Assembly (NCBI GenBank): GCA_963708425.1
Contig: OY970206.1
Location: forward strand, 1,984,001-2,048,000
Direction of reading: 5' to 3'
Length of the DNA: 64,000 bases
Source: JACMNW01 sp963708425
GTDB lineage: Bacteria; Pseudomonadota; Alphaproteobacteria; Rhodobacterales; Rhodobacteraceae
The notes under the pieces: generated by a model
What the model saw: the letters and a program-made list of their open reading frames with translations, nothing else
Told to the model about the DNA's origin: nothing
The model's database searches: none
Position numbers and translations under genes: made by a program
Shown: positions 17,440-25,511 of the stretch, in pieces
How the letters are laid out: the number at the start of each line of letters is the position of its first letter
Numbering within the stretch: position 1 is the stretch's first letter

Positions 17440-18804
17440 TCAGCCATGCTGCAAACTTGCGGCCAGCATTTGAAAGCTGCCCTCGATGCCGTTGCTGGGG
17501 GCGGCTTCGGCAAGGAAGGCATCCAACTTGGGCCACACCGTGATCGCAGTATCAACCTGCGGATCAGACCCTTTCACATATAGCCCAGCCTTGATCATCA
17601 TTTCGGCCCTATCCCACGCGCCCAGAAGACGCCTTGCTTCGCTGATCAGCTGATTTTCGTCGGGCGTTGCCGCATCGGGAAGGCTGCGCGATACCGACCG
17701 CAGCAAATCAATCGCCGGGTATCGGCCACGTTCGGCAATTTTGCGATCCATCACAACGTGACCGTCCAAAACACCGCGCAAGATATCGGCAACAGGTTCG
17801 TCCATATCGGATCCTGCCACCAGAACGGTAAACACTGCAGTAATGTCGCCGCCGCCCTCTGGCCCGGGGCCAGCGCGTTCCGCCAGTGACATGATGGCGT
17901 GTGAGACAGATGGCGGAAAGCCACGAAGGCTGGCTTCTTCGCCTGCTGCCAGCGCAATTTCGCGGTGTGCCTCGGCAAAGCGGGTGATGGAGTCTGCTAG
18001 AAACAGAACTTGTAGACCTTGATCACGAAAATGCTCTGCCACCGCCATGGCTGCCCAAGCGCAACGACGCCGCAATAGCGGGGACTGATCCGATGTAGCG
18101 GTCACGACAACAGATCGGGCCATGCCAGCTGGCCCCAGGACCTTTTCCGTGAACACCCGCAGTTCGCGGCCGCGTTCGCCGATGAGGGCAATCACCACCA
18201 CGTCGGCGGCAACGCCCTGCGCAAACTTTGCGAGCAACGATGACTTCCCGACGCCAGAACCTGCGAATAGCCCGATCCGCTGACCACGCGCCAAGGGCAA
18301 CAATGTATCAAACACCGCGACCCCGGTTTCAAGGCGCGGGCCTATGCGGCGACGCATGGCGGCTGCAGGCGCGTCGCTTCGCAGGGCGCGCGGCTCAGGC
18401 CCCCGAGCAAGTGGGCGTCCATCAAGAGGTCGACCCATCGGGTCAATAATTCTACCAATCCAGCTGTCATCGGGCGAAATGGCGGTGGCACCAACCAGGT
18501 CGACAACATCGCCAATCGCCAGTCCTTCTGCAGAGCCGTCCGGCAGAACGGTGGCTCCGTCGCGCGCAAGGCGCAGAACTTCGCCCCCGATGGGCGCGCC
18601 GCTACCCCGGATCATAACGCGGTCACCAAGGCAGGCCGCACGCTCCAGCCCAACGACGCGCAGCATTCCGCCCGCCAAATCGACCACGCGACCAACGCGC
18701 GTTGTGAGAGAGATGTCTCCGATCTCAGATACCAGATTTGCGATGATGTCCTGCACCAGATTCCCTCTTTGTTCGCCGCTTACGCTTTCTAAAGGAATCA
18801 CCAT
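17440..18804 (-). CDS. fliI: Flagellum-specific ATPase FliI
   Basis: A 454-residue F1-beta-like ATPase that powers entry of substrates into the flagellar type III export gate. The Walker A motif GSGVGKSS is at residues 182-189, after the family's RIGLFAGSG start, and IGERGRELRVF follows. The Walker B region is LFLADSITRFAEAHREI. Length is normal. It is transcribed alone on the minus strand, divergent from flgB, with the DUF1217 gene converging on it. FliH is coded at 34757-35356 and a FliJ candidate at 23321-23653. Confidence 0.95.
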   Translation of the reverse strand: MVIPLESVSGEQRGNLVQDIIANLVSEIGDISLTTRVGRVVDLAGGMLRVVGLERAACLGDRVMIRGSGAPIGGEVLRLARDGATVLPDGSAEGLAIGDVVDLVGATAISPDDSWIGRIIDPMGRPLDGRPLARGPEPRALRSDAPAAAMRRRIGPRLETGVAVFDTLLPLARGQRIGLFAGSGVGKSSLLAKFAQGVAADVVVIALIGERGRELRVFTEKVLGPAGMARSVVVTATSDQSPLLRRRCAWAAMAVAEHFRDQGLQVLFLADSITRFAEAHREIALAAGEEASLRGFPPSVSHAIMSLAERAGPGPEGGGDITAVFTVLVAGSDMDEPVADILRGVLDGHVVMDRKIAERGRYPAIDLLRSVSRSLPDAATPDENQLISEARRLLGAWDRAEMMIKAGLYVKGSDPQVDTAITVWPKLDAFLAEAAPSNGIEGSFQMLAASLQHG

Positions 18805-18818
18805 TAAGCCTTGATGAA
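18804..18818 (+). promoter_or_regulatory. CtrA-like site between fliI and flgB
   Basis: TTAA, seven bases, TGAA: one mismatch from TTAA-N7-TTAA. It lies in the short fliI-flgB divergent region and touches the predicted fliI start codon. It may control the large flgB operon. Confidence 0.3.
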
Positions 18819-18840
18819 GTTGGTCGAGGGAGAAGCCCCG

Positions 18841-19227
18841 ATGTTTGAGAAACTCGAAATCACCGCAATGGCGCAGGCCATGGCATCACATGCGGGGGCA
18901 CGCCTTGGGGCGATCTCGCAGAACATGGCGAATGCCGATACGCCGGGTTACAAAACCCGCGATGTAGCCGATTTTGCCGCTGTCTGGGAAGCAGGTCAGG
19001 GCAGTGACGGCATGCGCACCACGCGCAACGGCCATCTCGGCAGTGTCGCGATGCCGCCAACAGAAATCATCCTTGCTGGCAGCGGCGCGTCCGCCCCAAA
19101 CGGCAATTCCGTCTCGCTGGAGGGCGAAATGGTCAAGTCCGTCGAGGTGCGCCAACAGCATGACATGGCATTGGCGATCTACCGCAACACATCAGACATC
19201 ATCCGCGCCTCGCTAGGCCGACGGTAA
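18841..19227 (+). CDS. flgB: Flagellar proximal rod protein FlgB
   Basis: A 128-residue rod subunit, first gene of the rod operon. The family motif ISQNMANADTPGYKTRDV is at about residues 26-43 and the C-terminus has the helix seen in rod proteins. I start at ATG 18841 with GGGAG upstream; the frame from 18811 would add ten residues and is less likely. It runs into flgC after 12 bases. Confidence 0.93.
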   Translation: MFEKLEITAMAQAMASHAGARLGAISQNMANADTPGYKTRDVADFAAVWEAGQGSDGMRTTRNGHLGSVAMPPTEIILAGSGASAPNGNSVSLEGEMVKSVEVRQQHDMALAIYRNTSDIIRASLGRR

Positions 19228-19239
19228 GGGGAAGCATCG

Positions 19240-19620
19240 ATGAGTGATCTGTTAAGTGCCTTGTCGTTCGCAGCCTCCGGGATGGAAGCGCAATCAATGC
19301 GCCTTCGGCATGTGTCAGAAAACATCGCGAACGCCGATACCCCCGGCTATCACCGCAAAGTCATGGGCTTTGAGGCCGCTATGGATGACGGACGGGTGAC
19401 CGCTGGTCCGGTGAAACTGGACCGCGGCGAGTTGGTGAAGATCTACGATCCCGGCCATCCGTTGGCAGATGAAACGGGTCACTATGATGGATCGAACGTC
19501 GATCTGGTGATCGAAATCGCTGACGCGCGCGAAGCGCAGCGCAGCTACGAGGCGAACCTGAAGATGTTCGATCAGGCGCGGCAAATGACGCAAAGCCTGT
19601 TCGAGCTGTTGCGCCGATAG
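19240..19620 (+). CDS. flgC: Flagellar rod protein FlgC
   Basis: A 126-residue rod subunit. The flagellar basal-body rod motif SENIANADTPGYHRKV is near the N-terminus and the C-terminal helix ANLKMFDQARQMTQSLFELL is conserved. It follows flgB by 12 bases and precedes fliE by 12 bases, the usual flgB-flgC-fliE order. Confidence 0.95.
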   Translation: MSDLLSALSFAASGMEAQSMRLRHVSENIANADTPGYHRKVMGFEAAMDDGRVTAGPVKLDRGELVKIYDPGHPLADETGHYDGSNVDLVIEIADAREAQRSYEANLKMFDQARQMTQSLFELLRR

Positions 19621-19632
19621 GAAGGATCCAGA

Positions 19633-19923
19633 ATGGATATCAGAACCTCAATTGCCACCCAAAGCTATGCGCAGGCACGGTCTGCCGCTGCCCCAAAGGC
19701 ACAGAGCGGTAGTGCCGAGTCTGGCTTTGGTAGACTGGTCGGCAGCTTTGCCGAAACGCTTGCCGGTGGCGAGCGAACGGCAAAGGCGGCGATGACGGGC
19801 GGCGCTGACCCGCATGCTTTGGTGCAAGCCTTGGCGGCATCGGAACTAGCGGTCGAAACTGCCGTCACAGTGCGCGACAAAGTGGTCGAGGCCTATCAGG
19901 AAATTCTGAGGATGCCGATATGA
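19633..19923 (+). CDS. fliE: Flagellar hook-basal body protein FliE
   Basis: A 96-residue protein that links the MS ring to the rod. The C-terminal part, with LVQALAASELAVETAVTVRDKVVEAYQEILRMPI, matches the FliE end. The N-terminus is variable, as usual. Its stop overlaps fliQ by four bases (ATGA). Confidence 0.92.
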   Translation: MDIRTSIATQSYAQARSAAAPKAQSGSAESGFGRLVGSFAETLAGGERTAKAAMTGGADPHALVQALAASELAVETAVTVRDKVVEAYQEILRMPI

Positions 19924-20186
19924 CGGAGGCGGCTATTTTCGACATCTTGCGGCAAGGTCTTTGGATTTCTGTCGTCATCTCTGCCCCGCTTCTGGCCGTT
20001 GCGTTGCTTGCGGGGGTTACAATTGGGCTATTCCAGGCGCTGACGTCCGTGCAGGAAATGACGCTGACATTTGTACCCAAAGTTGGGGCGATGCTAATCG
20101 TGTTCTGGGCCTCGATGAGCTTCATGACATCGACCCTGGTCGGCTTTTTTCAGAACCAGATCATTCCTTTGATTGCAGGGGGCTGA
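19920..20186 (+). CDS. fliQ: Flagellar export gate protein FliQ
   Basis: An 88-residue membrane protein with two hydrophobic segments that forms part of the FliPQR export gate. The family segments ISVVISAPLLAVALLAGVTIGLFQALTSVQEMTLTFVPK are clear and length is normal. The gene is coupled to fliE; FliP and FliR are coded at 35615-36334 and 24732-25511, so the gate genes are spread over three units. Confidence 0.94.
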   Translation: MTEAAIFDILRQGLWISVVISAPLLAVALLAGVTIGLFQALTSVQEMTLTFVPKVGAMLIVFWASMSFMTSTLVGFFQNQIIPLIAGG

Positions 20187-20189
20187 GGC

Positions 20190-20903
20190 ATGGACGCGGC
20201 CGGATATACCACGCTGACGCGCCAGGCAGGTTTGATGCGCGAAATGCAAGTGGTGGCAAACAATATCGCCAATATCTCGACCAACGGTTTTCGGCGGGAA
20301 GGAGTGATCTTCGCGGAATACGTCGCGGCTTCGGATGATGGCCCATCGGTTTCGATGGCGCATGCCACTGCACGCCATGTCGATCTGGGCCAAGCCGGGC
20401 TTTCCCAAACTGGCGGTGCGTTTGACTTTGCCATTCAGGGCGATGGGTTTTTCCTGCTTGATACACCGCAGGGTCAGCAACTGACGCGGGCTGGCAGTTT
20501 TACGCCGTCGGCAGAAGGCGAGCTGATGACGGCCAATGGTTTTCGCCTGTTGGATCAAGGCGGCGCGCCAGTTTTTGTGCCCCCTGATGCCGGGCAATTG
20601 GCGATGGGTGCCGACGGCACATTGTCTGCAAACGGAGTGCCGTTGGCGAAAATCGGGCTGTGGCAACCGGTTGATCCCAAACAACTGCAGCATCAATCCG
20701 GCACTTTGTTCGCATCGCCCAGTGGTGTCGAACCTGCGGCAAGCGGCACGATGATGCAGGGCTATCTAGAAGACAGCAACGTTGACGCGGTGTCAGAAAT
20801 TGCCCGGATGATCACGGTGCAGCGTGCCTACGAATTGGGCCAGACGTTTCTGGACCGCGAAGATGCGCGTGTGCGCGATGTCGTGCAAACGCTTGGCAAG
20901 TAG
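20190..20903 (+). CDS. flgF: Flagellar rod protein FlgF
   Basis: A 237-residue proximal rod subunit. The N-terminal VVANNIANISTNGFRREGV motif and the C-terminal GYLEDSNVDAVSEIARMITVQRAYEL are characteristic of the flagellar basal body rod family. The protein is close in size to the usual 240-250. It is three bases after fliQ and ten before flgG. Confidence 0.92.
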   Translation: MDAAGYTTLTRQAGLMREMQVVANNIANISTNGFRREGVIFAEYVAASDDGPSVSMAHATARHVDLGQAGLSQTGGAFDFAIQGDGFFLLDTPQGQQLTRAGSFTPSAEGELMTANGFRLLDQGGAPVFVPPDAGQLAMGADGTLSANGVPLAKIGLWQPVDPKQLQHQSGTLFASPSGVEPAASGTMMQGYLEDSNVDAVSEIARMITVQRAYELGQTFLDREDARVRDVVQTLGK

Positions 20904-20912
20904 GAACAATAG

Positions 20913-21698
20913 ATGAAAGCCCTTCAGATTGCCGCCAGCGGGATGAGCGCACAGCAAATGCGGGTGGACGTCGTGTCCAACAACCTCGCCAACATGTCGA
21001 CCACCGGCTACAACGCTCGCCGTGCCGACTTTGCAGATCTGCACTATCAGCAGTTGGCGCGGCCGGGATCGGTTACTGCGGCCGACGGCACGGTGCTGCC
21101 AACAGGGGTGCAAATCGGATTGGGTGTCCGGCCATCCGCTGTTTCGGTGGTCTTGGCGCAAGGGTCGCTTACACAAACCGGCGGTGATCTGGATGTAGCA
21201 CTGGAAGGCAAAGGTTATCTGGAGGTAACACTCCCTTCGGGACTGTCGGCCTATACTCGCGATGGTGCCTTAAAGCGCACCGGCGACGGATTGATCGTCA
21301 CATCAGACGGCTATCAAGTGGCACCTGGTATCACCATCCCGTCGGACGCGCGCAGCCTTTCGGTAAACGCCGATGGTGAAGTTTATGCCTACTTCAACGA
21401 TCAGGTCGCCCCGCAACTTTTGGGTCAATTCAACCTTTCAGGTTTCACCAACGAAAAGGGGCTAGAGGCGATGGGATCAAACCTGTTTCTGGAAACACCA
21501 GCGTCTGGCCCGGCACAAGTTGGCACACCAGGTCAAGATGGCCTAGGCACTATGCGGCAAGGCTATCTGGAAGATAGCTCGGTCGACGCGGTGCGCGAAG
21601 TAACCGAGCTGATAAAGGCACAGCGCGGCTACGAATTGAATGCCAAAGTCATTACTGCCGCTGACCAGATGCTTTCTGCCACGACGCAGTTGCGCTGA
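20913..21698 (+). CDS. flgG: Flagellar distal rod protein FlgG
   Basis: A 261-residue distal rod subunit of the normal length. The N-terminal MKALQIAASGMSAQQM and the VVSNNLANMSTTGYNARRADF motif are present, as is the C-terminal GYLEDSSVDAVREVTELIKAQRGYELNAK motif. Its stop overlaps the flgA start by one base. Confidence 0.95.
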   Translation: MKALQIAASGMSAQQMRVDVVSNNLANMSTTGYNARRADFADLHYQQLARPGSVTAADGTVLPTGVQIGLGVRPSAVSVVLAQGSLTQTGGDLDVALEGKGYLEVTLPSGLSAYTRDGALKRTGDGLIVTSDGYQVAPGITIPSDARSLSVNADGEVYAYFNDQVAPQLLGQFNLSGFTNEKGLEAMGSNLFLETPASGPAQVGTPGQDGLGTMRQGYLEDSSVDAVREVTELIKAQRGYELNAKVITAADQMLSATTQLR

Positions 21699-22132
21699 TG
21701 TGGCGGCTGATGCTCCTGATCATGTCCCCTTTCCCAACGATGCCGGGCATGGCGATGGCTGACAGTCTGGTCGCCACACGTACCATCCGGGCGCAAAGCG
21801 TTGTGCTAGCGGAAGACGTCGCTCTGGTCGCGGCGAATATCCCAAACGCTTTGGACCAAATGGCCGACGCGGTCGGGCAGGAGGCGCGGGTGGCAATATA
21901 TGCGGGCCGCCCGATAAGTGCCGCTGATGTTGGCCCGCCTGCCGTTGTTGATCGAAACCAGATTGTCCCGCTTGCCTATCAATCGGGCGGTCTCGTCATC
22001 CTGACCGAAGGCCGCGCCTTGGCGCGTGGCGGTGTTGGTGATGTGATCCGCGTTATGAACCTTGCCTCGCGCAGCACCGTGAAAGGGCGTGTTTCCGCCA
22101 CTGGCACGCTGGTTGTTGGGCCCAATTTCTGA
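21698..22132 (+). CDS. flgA: Flagellar P-ring assembly chaperone FlgA
   Basis: A 144-residue periplasmic protein that assists P-ring formation by FlgI. It has an N-terminal hydrophobic signal sequence ending near MADS and a SAF domain in the first half. The short C-terminal region NQIVPLAYQSGGLVILTEGRALARG is typical of the FlgA end. Length is shorter than in enterobacteria but common in alphaproteobacteria. The start overlaps the flgG stop. FlgI itself is coded at 36441-37535. Confidence 0.87.
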   Translation: MWRLMLLIMSPFPTMPGMAMADSLVATRTIRAQSVVLAEDVALVAANIPNALDQMADAVGQEARVAIYAGRPISAADVGPPAVVDRNQIVPLAYQSGGLVILTEGRALARGGVGDVIRVMNLASRSTVKGRVSATGTLVVGPNF

Positions 22133-22143
22133 AGGACAACTCT

Positions 22144-22863
22144 ATGAAGTATCTGCTGCTAAGCCTGATGTTGGTCGCAAGTTGCGGTCGGCTCGATCAA
22201 GTCGGCCGCGCACCTGCGTTTTCGCCGCTGGAGGGCAGCTATCAACACCACGCGATGTATTCTAGCCCGTTGCCAGAGGAGACAGAACTTAACGGTCCGA
22301 CCGATGCATCGTCGCTATGGACCGCTGGCGAAAGCTCTTTGTTCGGTGACAGACGGGCCGGGGCACGCGGCGATATCCTGACAGTAGTGATCGAGATCGA
22401 TGAGAAGGCCGAGATTTCGAATTCTACCGATCGCAGTCGGTCGGGGAAAGAAAAGCTGGGCATCCCGTCACTTTTCGGTATCCCGCAGCGGCTTGATCCG
22501 CTGCTGCCCGAAGGGGCCAGTATGGCGGACGCGGTCAGTGCGACCTCGGCTTCTTCTTATGCCGGCAACGGATCGGTGGCGCGCAATGAAAAGCTGACGC
22601 TAAGGGTTGCGGCGACAGTAGTGGAAGAACTGCCCAACGGCGTCTTGCGCCTTGAAGGACGGCAAGAAGTTCGCGTCAATAACGAGCTGCGCGAATTGAT
22701 TGTGACGGGCTATGTGCGCCCCGTAGATATTTCGCGCCAGAACGAGATTACCTATGACAAGATCGCTGGCGCACAGATTTCGTATGGTGGACGCGGGCAA
22801 ATATCGGATGTGCAGCAGCCGCGCTATGGGCAGCAGGTGGTTGACGCCATCTTGCCGTTCTGA
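22144..22863 (+). CDS. flgH: Flagellar L-ring protein FlgH
   Basis: A 239-residue outer-membrane lipoprotein that forms the L ring. The lipobox LVAS-C places the modified Cys at residue 14. The family segments SSLFGDRRAGARGDILTVVI and RQEVRVNNELRELIVTGYVRP are clear, as is the end GRGQISDVQQPRYGQQVVD. Length is normal. It lies 11 bases after flgA and 8 before the second fliL-like gene. Confidence 0.95.
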   Translation: MKYLLLSLMLVASCGRLDQVGRAPAFSPLEGSYQHHAMYSSPLPEETELNGPTDASSLWTAGESSLFGDRRAGARGDILTVVIEIDEKAEISNSTDRSRSGKEKLGIPSLFGIPQRLDPLLPEGASMADAVSATSASSYAGNGSVARNEKLTLRVAATVVEELPNGVLRLEGRQEVRVNNELRELIVTGYVRPVDISRQNEITYDKIAGAQISYGGRGQISDVQQPRYGQQVVDAILPF

Positions 22864-22871
22864 CCGCCGCC

Positions 22872-23324
22872 ATGAAGAAACTATTTCCTCTGCTGCTGGG
22901 TTTGATCGGCCTTGGCATCGGCGTCGGCGCGGGTGTGCTTCTGCGCTCTGCGCCCGCCGCAGAAGACCACACTGAAACGGCTGAAACCGAACACAAAGAG
23001 CCGCCGGAATACGTGAAACTAAGCAATCAGTTCGTCATTCCGGTAGTGGAAGACGGACAGGTGGCCGCCCTTGTCGTGGTATCCCTTAGCCTTGAAGTGA
23101 CAACCGGCAGCACCGAGACAGTGTTCGCGCGGGAACCAAAGCTGCGCGATGTGTTCTTGCAAGTGCTGTTTGATCACGCCAATGCTGGCGGCTTTCGGGG
23201 GTCTTTCACCGATGGATCAAACCTTGTGGTTCTGCGTCAGGCTTTGAAAGAAGTGGCGATGCAGGTGCTCGGCGATATCATCACCGACGTCCTGATCGTG
23301 GATATCGCGCGACAGGACAGTTAG
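22872..23324 (+). CDS. FliL-like basal-body-associated protein (second copy)
   Basis: A 150-residue bitopic protein: one membrane segment at about residues 4-26, then an acidic linker and a periplasmic FliL-like domain (PPEYVKLSNQFVIPVV through LLQ-type helices to DVLIVDIARQ). FliL supports stator function. It is the last gene of the flgB operon and its stop overlaps that of the convergent fliJ-like gene by four bases. A second FliL lies at 32559-33038; the two are divergent in sequence, so they may have different partners. Confidence 0.75.
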   Translation: MKKLFPLLLGLIGLGIGVGAGVLLRSAPAAEDHTETAETEHKEPPEYVKLSNQFVIPVVEDGQVAALVVVSLSLEVTTGSTETVFAREPKLRDVFLQVLFDHANAGGFRGSFTDGSNLVVLRQALKEVAMQVLGDIITDVLIVDIARQDS

Positions 23325-23653
23325 CGCAGTCTTTTCTGCAATCCGCGCAACGCCTGATCCTTGCCAAACGCCTGGCCGGCCTCATCGCGGGCCAAATGCA
23401 TTTCGGCAGTCTGGCGCGCAAGCAAAAGGTTGATCTCGGCCCGCCGTGCATCGGCCCAATGCTGATAGCGCAGTTCTGCGCGGTGTGCGGCAATGGGTGA
23501 CAAGTCACCCGCAGCACTGGGCATATTCAGGTTTGCCAGCAAATCAAGGCTTTGCTGCCGTTTGCCAGCCGCCACATGCAAGGCCGCAAGTTTGACGTCC
23601 AGGATCAACTGAGAGATTTGGCCAAGCCGCGCGAGATCTTTGGCTTTGGTCAT
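23321..23653 (-). CDS. FliJ-like small helical protein
   Basis: A 110-residue, almost fully alpha-helical protein of high Ala/Leu/Arg/Gln content with likely coiled coils. FliJ, the export-ATPase stalk, has this size and character, and no other fliJ candidate is in the island. Its ATG overlaps the flhB stop (ATGA), so it ends the long motA-flhA-fliR-flhB unit. Identification as FliJ rests on size, helicity and context; it could also be another export chaperone. Confidence 0.5.
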   Translation of the reverse strand: MTKAKDLARLGQISQLILDVKLAALHVAAGKRQQSLDLLANLNMPSAAGDLSPIAAHRAELRYQHWADARRAEINLLLARQTAEMHLARDEAGQAFGKDQALRGLQKRLR

Positions 23654-24735
23654 CGGCGGGCTTTTCGAGCGCGTTTTCGCATGGCCTCGGCAAAGCGAAT
23701 AGCGGCGGCAACGGCGCGGTAATCTTCCGGGCGAATGTGCTGACCGATCTCGACATTGGCGTGCAGCGCGCGTGCAGTTGGCGGATCGGAATGAATTGGA
23801 ATACCCGCCTCAGCTGCCTTCTCGCGAATGCGGGCGGCAATTTCATCGGTACCCTTGGCAAGACAAACCGGTGCCTGCTTTGCCGCCCGGTTCCATTGAA
23901 GGGCGACGGCATAGTGCGTTGGGTTCACCACGATAACGTCGGCTTTGGCAACATCGGCCAGCATCTGGTTGGTCGCAATGTCATAGCCGCGCTGCCGCCT
24001 TTGTGCCTTCATGTGCGGATCGCCGTCCTGATCGCGGGACTCGTCCATCAGATCTTTGCGCGACATACGGTTCTGCCGAATATGCTGCGCTCGCTGCCAC
24101 ATGAAATCTATGCCGCCGCTGACAACCGCAATGATCAACACAATCGACAAGAAATGCAGAAAAAGCTGCATCAGAAGGGCGGTAGACATGGCCGGCGCAA
24201 GATAGAGCGTTCCGATCACATCATCTGACCGCCGAATCAGGAACATTGTCAGCAATGTGGAAATGAGCCCGAGTTTCACAAAGCTTTTGGCAAATTCGAA
24301 CAATCCTGTGCGACCAAATTTCTGCTTGGCCGTCGAGACGGGTGAAATACGTGATAGCTTTGGCGCAAGCTTTTCTGGCGTGAAGATCAGTGATTTGCTG
24401 GCCAAAAGGTAACCCAACGCTGCCAATCCTGGTAAAACAAAAAATGGCGCTATGGCCCAGATGATTGGCGACAATAGCCCCGCCAGTGGTGCTGCCCCGC
24501 CGCGCATCAGCAGCGGCGCAAGCCTGTCGGGCTGATCCAATAACACCGACCCAACCTCACCAATTGCCTGCAGCGATTGCGCGCCGAGGGCCGTTGCCGC
24601 CAGCAATAGCCCGCCATAACCGCAGGCGGTAACCAGATCGGCAGACCGCGCAATTTCGCCCTTGGCACGGGCATCATCCAGCCGCTTTTGCGACGGCTCA
24701 TGCTCTTTTTCAACGCTGTCGCCGCCGCCGCTCAT
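23650..24735 (-). CDS. flhB: Flagellar export gate protein FlhB
   Basis: A 361-residue export component with an N-terminal membrane domain of about four segments and a cytoplasmic C-terminal domain. The self-cleavage motif NPTH is at residues 271-274 (VVNPTHYAVAL), close to the position in E. coli. FliK acts on this domain to switch substrate specificity. I start at ATG 24735, which overlaps the fliR stop by four bases; the longer frame to 24993 reads through fliR and is not needed. Confidence 0.95.
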   Translation of the reverse strand: MSGGGDSVEKEHEPSQKRLDDARAKGEIARSADLVTACGYGGLLLAATALGAQSLQAIGEVGSVLLDQPDRLAPLLMRGGAAPLAGLLSPIIWAIAPFFVLPGLAALGYLLASKSLIFTPEKLAPKLSRISPVSTAKQKFGRTGLFEFAKSFVKLGLISTLLTMFLIRRSDDVIGTLYLAPAMSTALLMQLFLHFLSIVLIIAVVSGGIDFMWQRAQHIRQNRMSRKDLMDESRDQDGDPHMKAQRRQRGYDIATNQMLADVAKADVIVVNPTHYAVALQWNRAAKQAPVCLAKGTDEIAARIREKAAEAGIPIHSDPPTARALHANVEIGQHIRPEDYRAVAAAIRFAEAMRKRARKARR

Positions 24736-25511
24736 GGTGCAACCTGAAACGGATTGGCAACATAAGCTTCGACTGCCGACAGCCAAACGGCCAGCGAAAG
24801 CGGTGTAACCACTGCCAACAATAGTAACCCGCCCGCTGCCAAGGCCGGAGCACCAATCAACGATACCATCAAGGACGGCATCGCCCGGTTGATTGCGCCA
24901 ATTGCGACATTGTAGATAAACGATGCTACGACAAAGGGTGCTGCCAAAGAAAAGGCCAACGCGAACGTCCGCGCAATCTGGAACAGACCCCAATCGGTCA
25001 TGTCCGATGCGCCCGGAAACTGGCCAGCGGGAAGTGGCTGGTACGACAAGATCAACAGCTCTGCCACGTGCAAGTGTAGCCCGGTCGCCACGGCAAGCGC
25101 CAAGCCTGCCATCACCAAGAGGTTGCTGATAGCTGGCTGTGGTTCTGGCCCGGTGCCTGCGAAAAGCTGCGAAAGCGTGGTTGCTTGCGCAATGATGGAC
25201 CCTGCCGTCTGCAACGCGTGGATGAAGAACCGCAAACCGATACCAATCATCAGCCCCGCGATCACTTCGGTCGCCAAAGGTGTTACGAAGCCCCGCTTAA
25301 CCGCCATAACATCGGCGTTCACTGCGGGGGCCACGACGGCGGTAAAGGCTAGGGCCAGCACCAGTTTCACGCGTTGCGGAACGGCCTGTTCGCCAAAAGC
25401 CGGGACCAGCGCCATGGCCGCGCCAACCCGAAGGAACACCAGAAAGCCCACCCGAAGCATATCTTGCCCTAGGCCAGAAAATTGCGTGATCAAGGCAATC
25501 ATTTCGGTCAT
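24732..25511 (-). CDS. fliR: Flagellar export gate protein FliR
   Basis: A 259-residue protein with about six membrane segments, a component of the FliPQR gate. The segments FLVFLRVGAAMALVPAFGEQAVPQRVKL and ATTLSQLFAGTGPEPQPAISNLLVMAG match the FliR family. Both ends overlap neighbours by four bases (flhA before, flhB after), giving the coupled order flhA-fliR-flhB. Confidence 0.94.
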   Translation of the reverse strand: MTEMIALITQFSGLGQDMLRVGFLVFLRVGAAMALVPAFGEQAVPQRVKLVLALAFTAVVAPAVNADVMAVKRGFVTPLATEVIAGLMIGIGLRFFIHALQTAGSIIAQATTLSQLFAGTGPEPQPAISNLLVMAGLALAVATGLHLHVAELLILSYQPLPAGQFPGASDMTDWGLFQIARTFALAFSLAAPFVVASFIYNVAIGAINRAMPSLMVSLIGAPALAAGGLLLLAVVTPLSLAVWLSAVEAYVANPFQVAP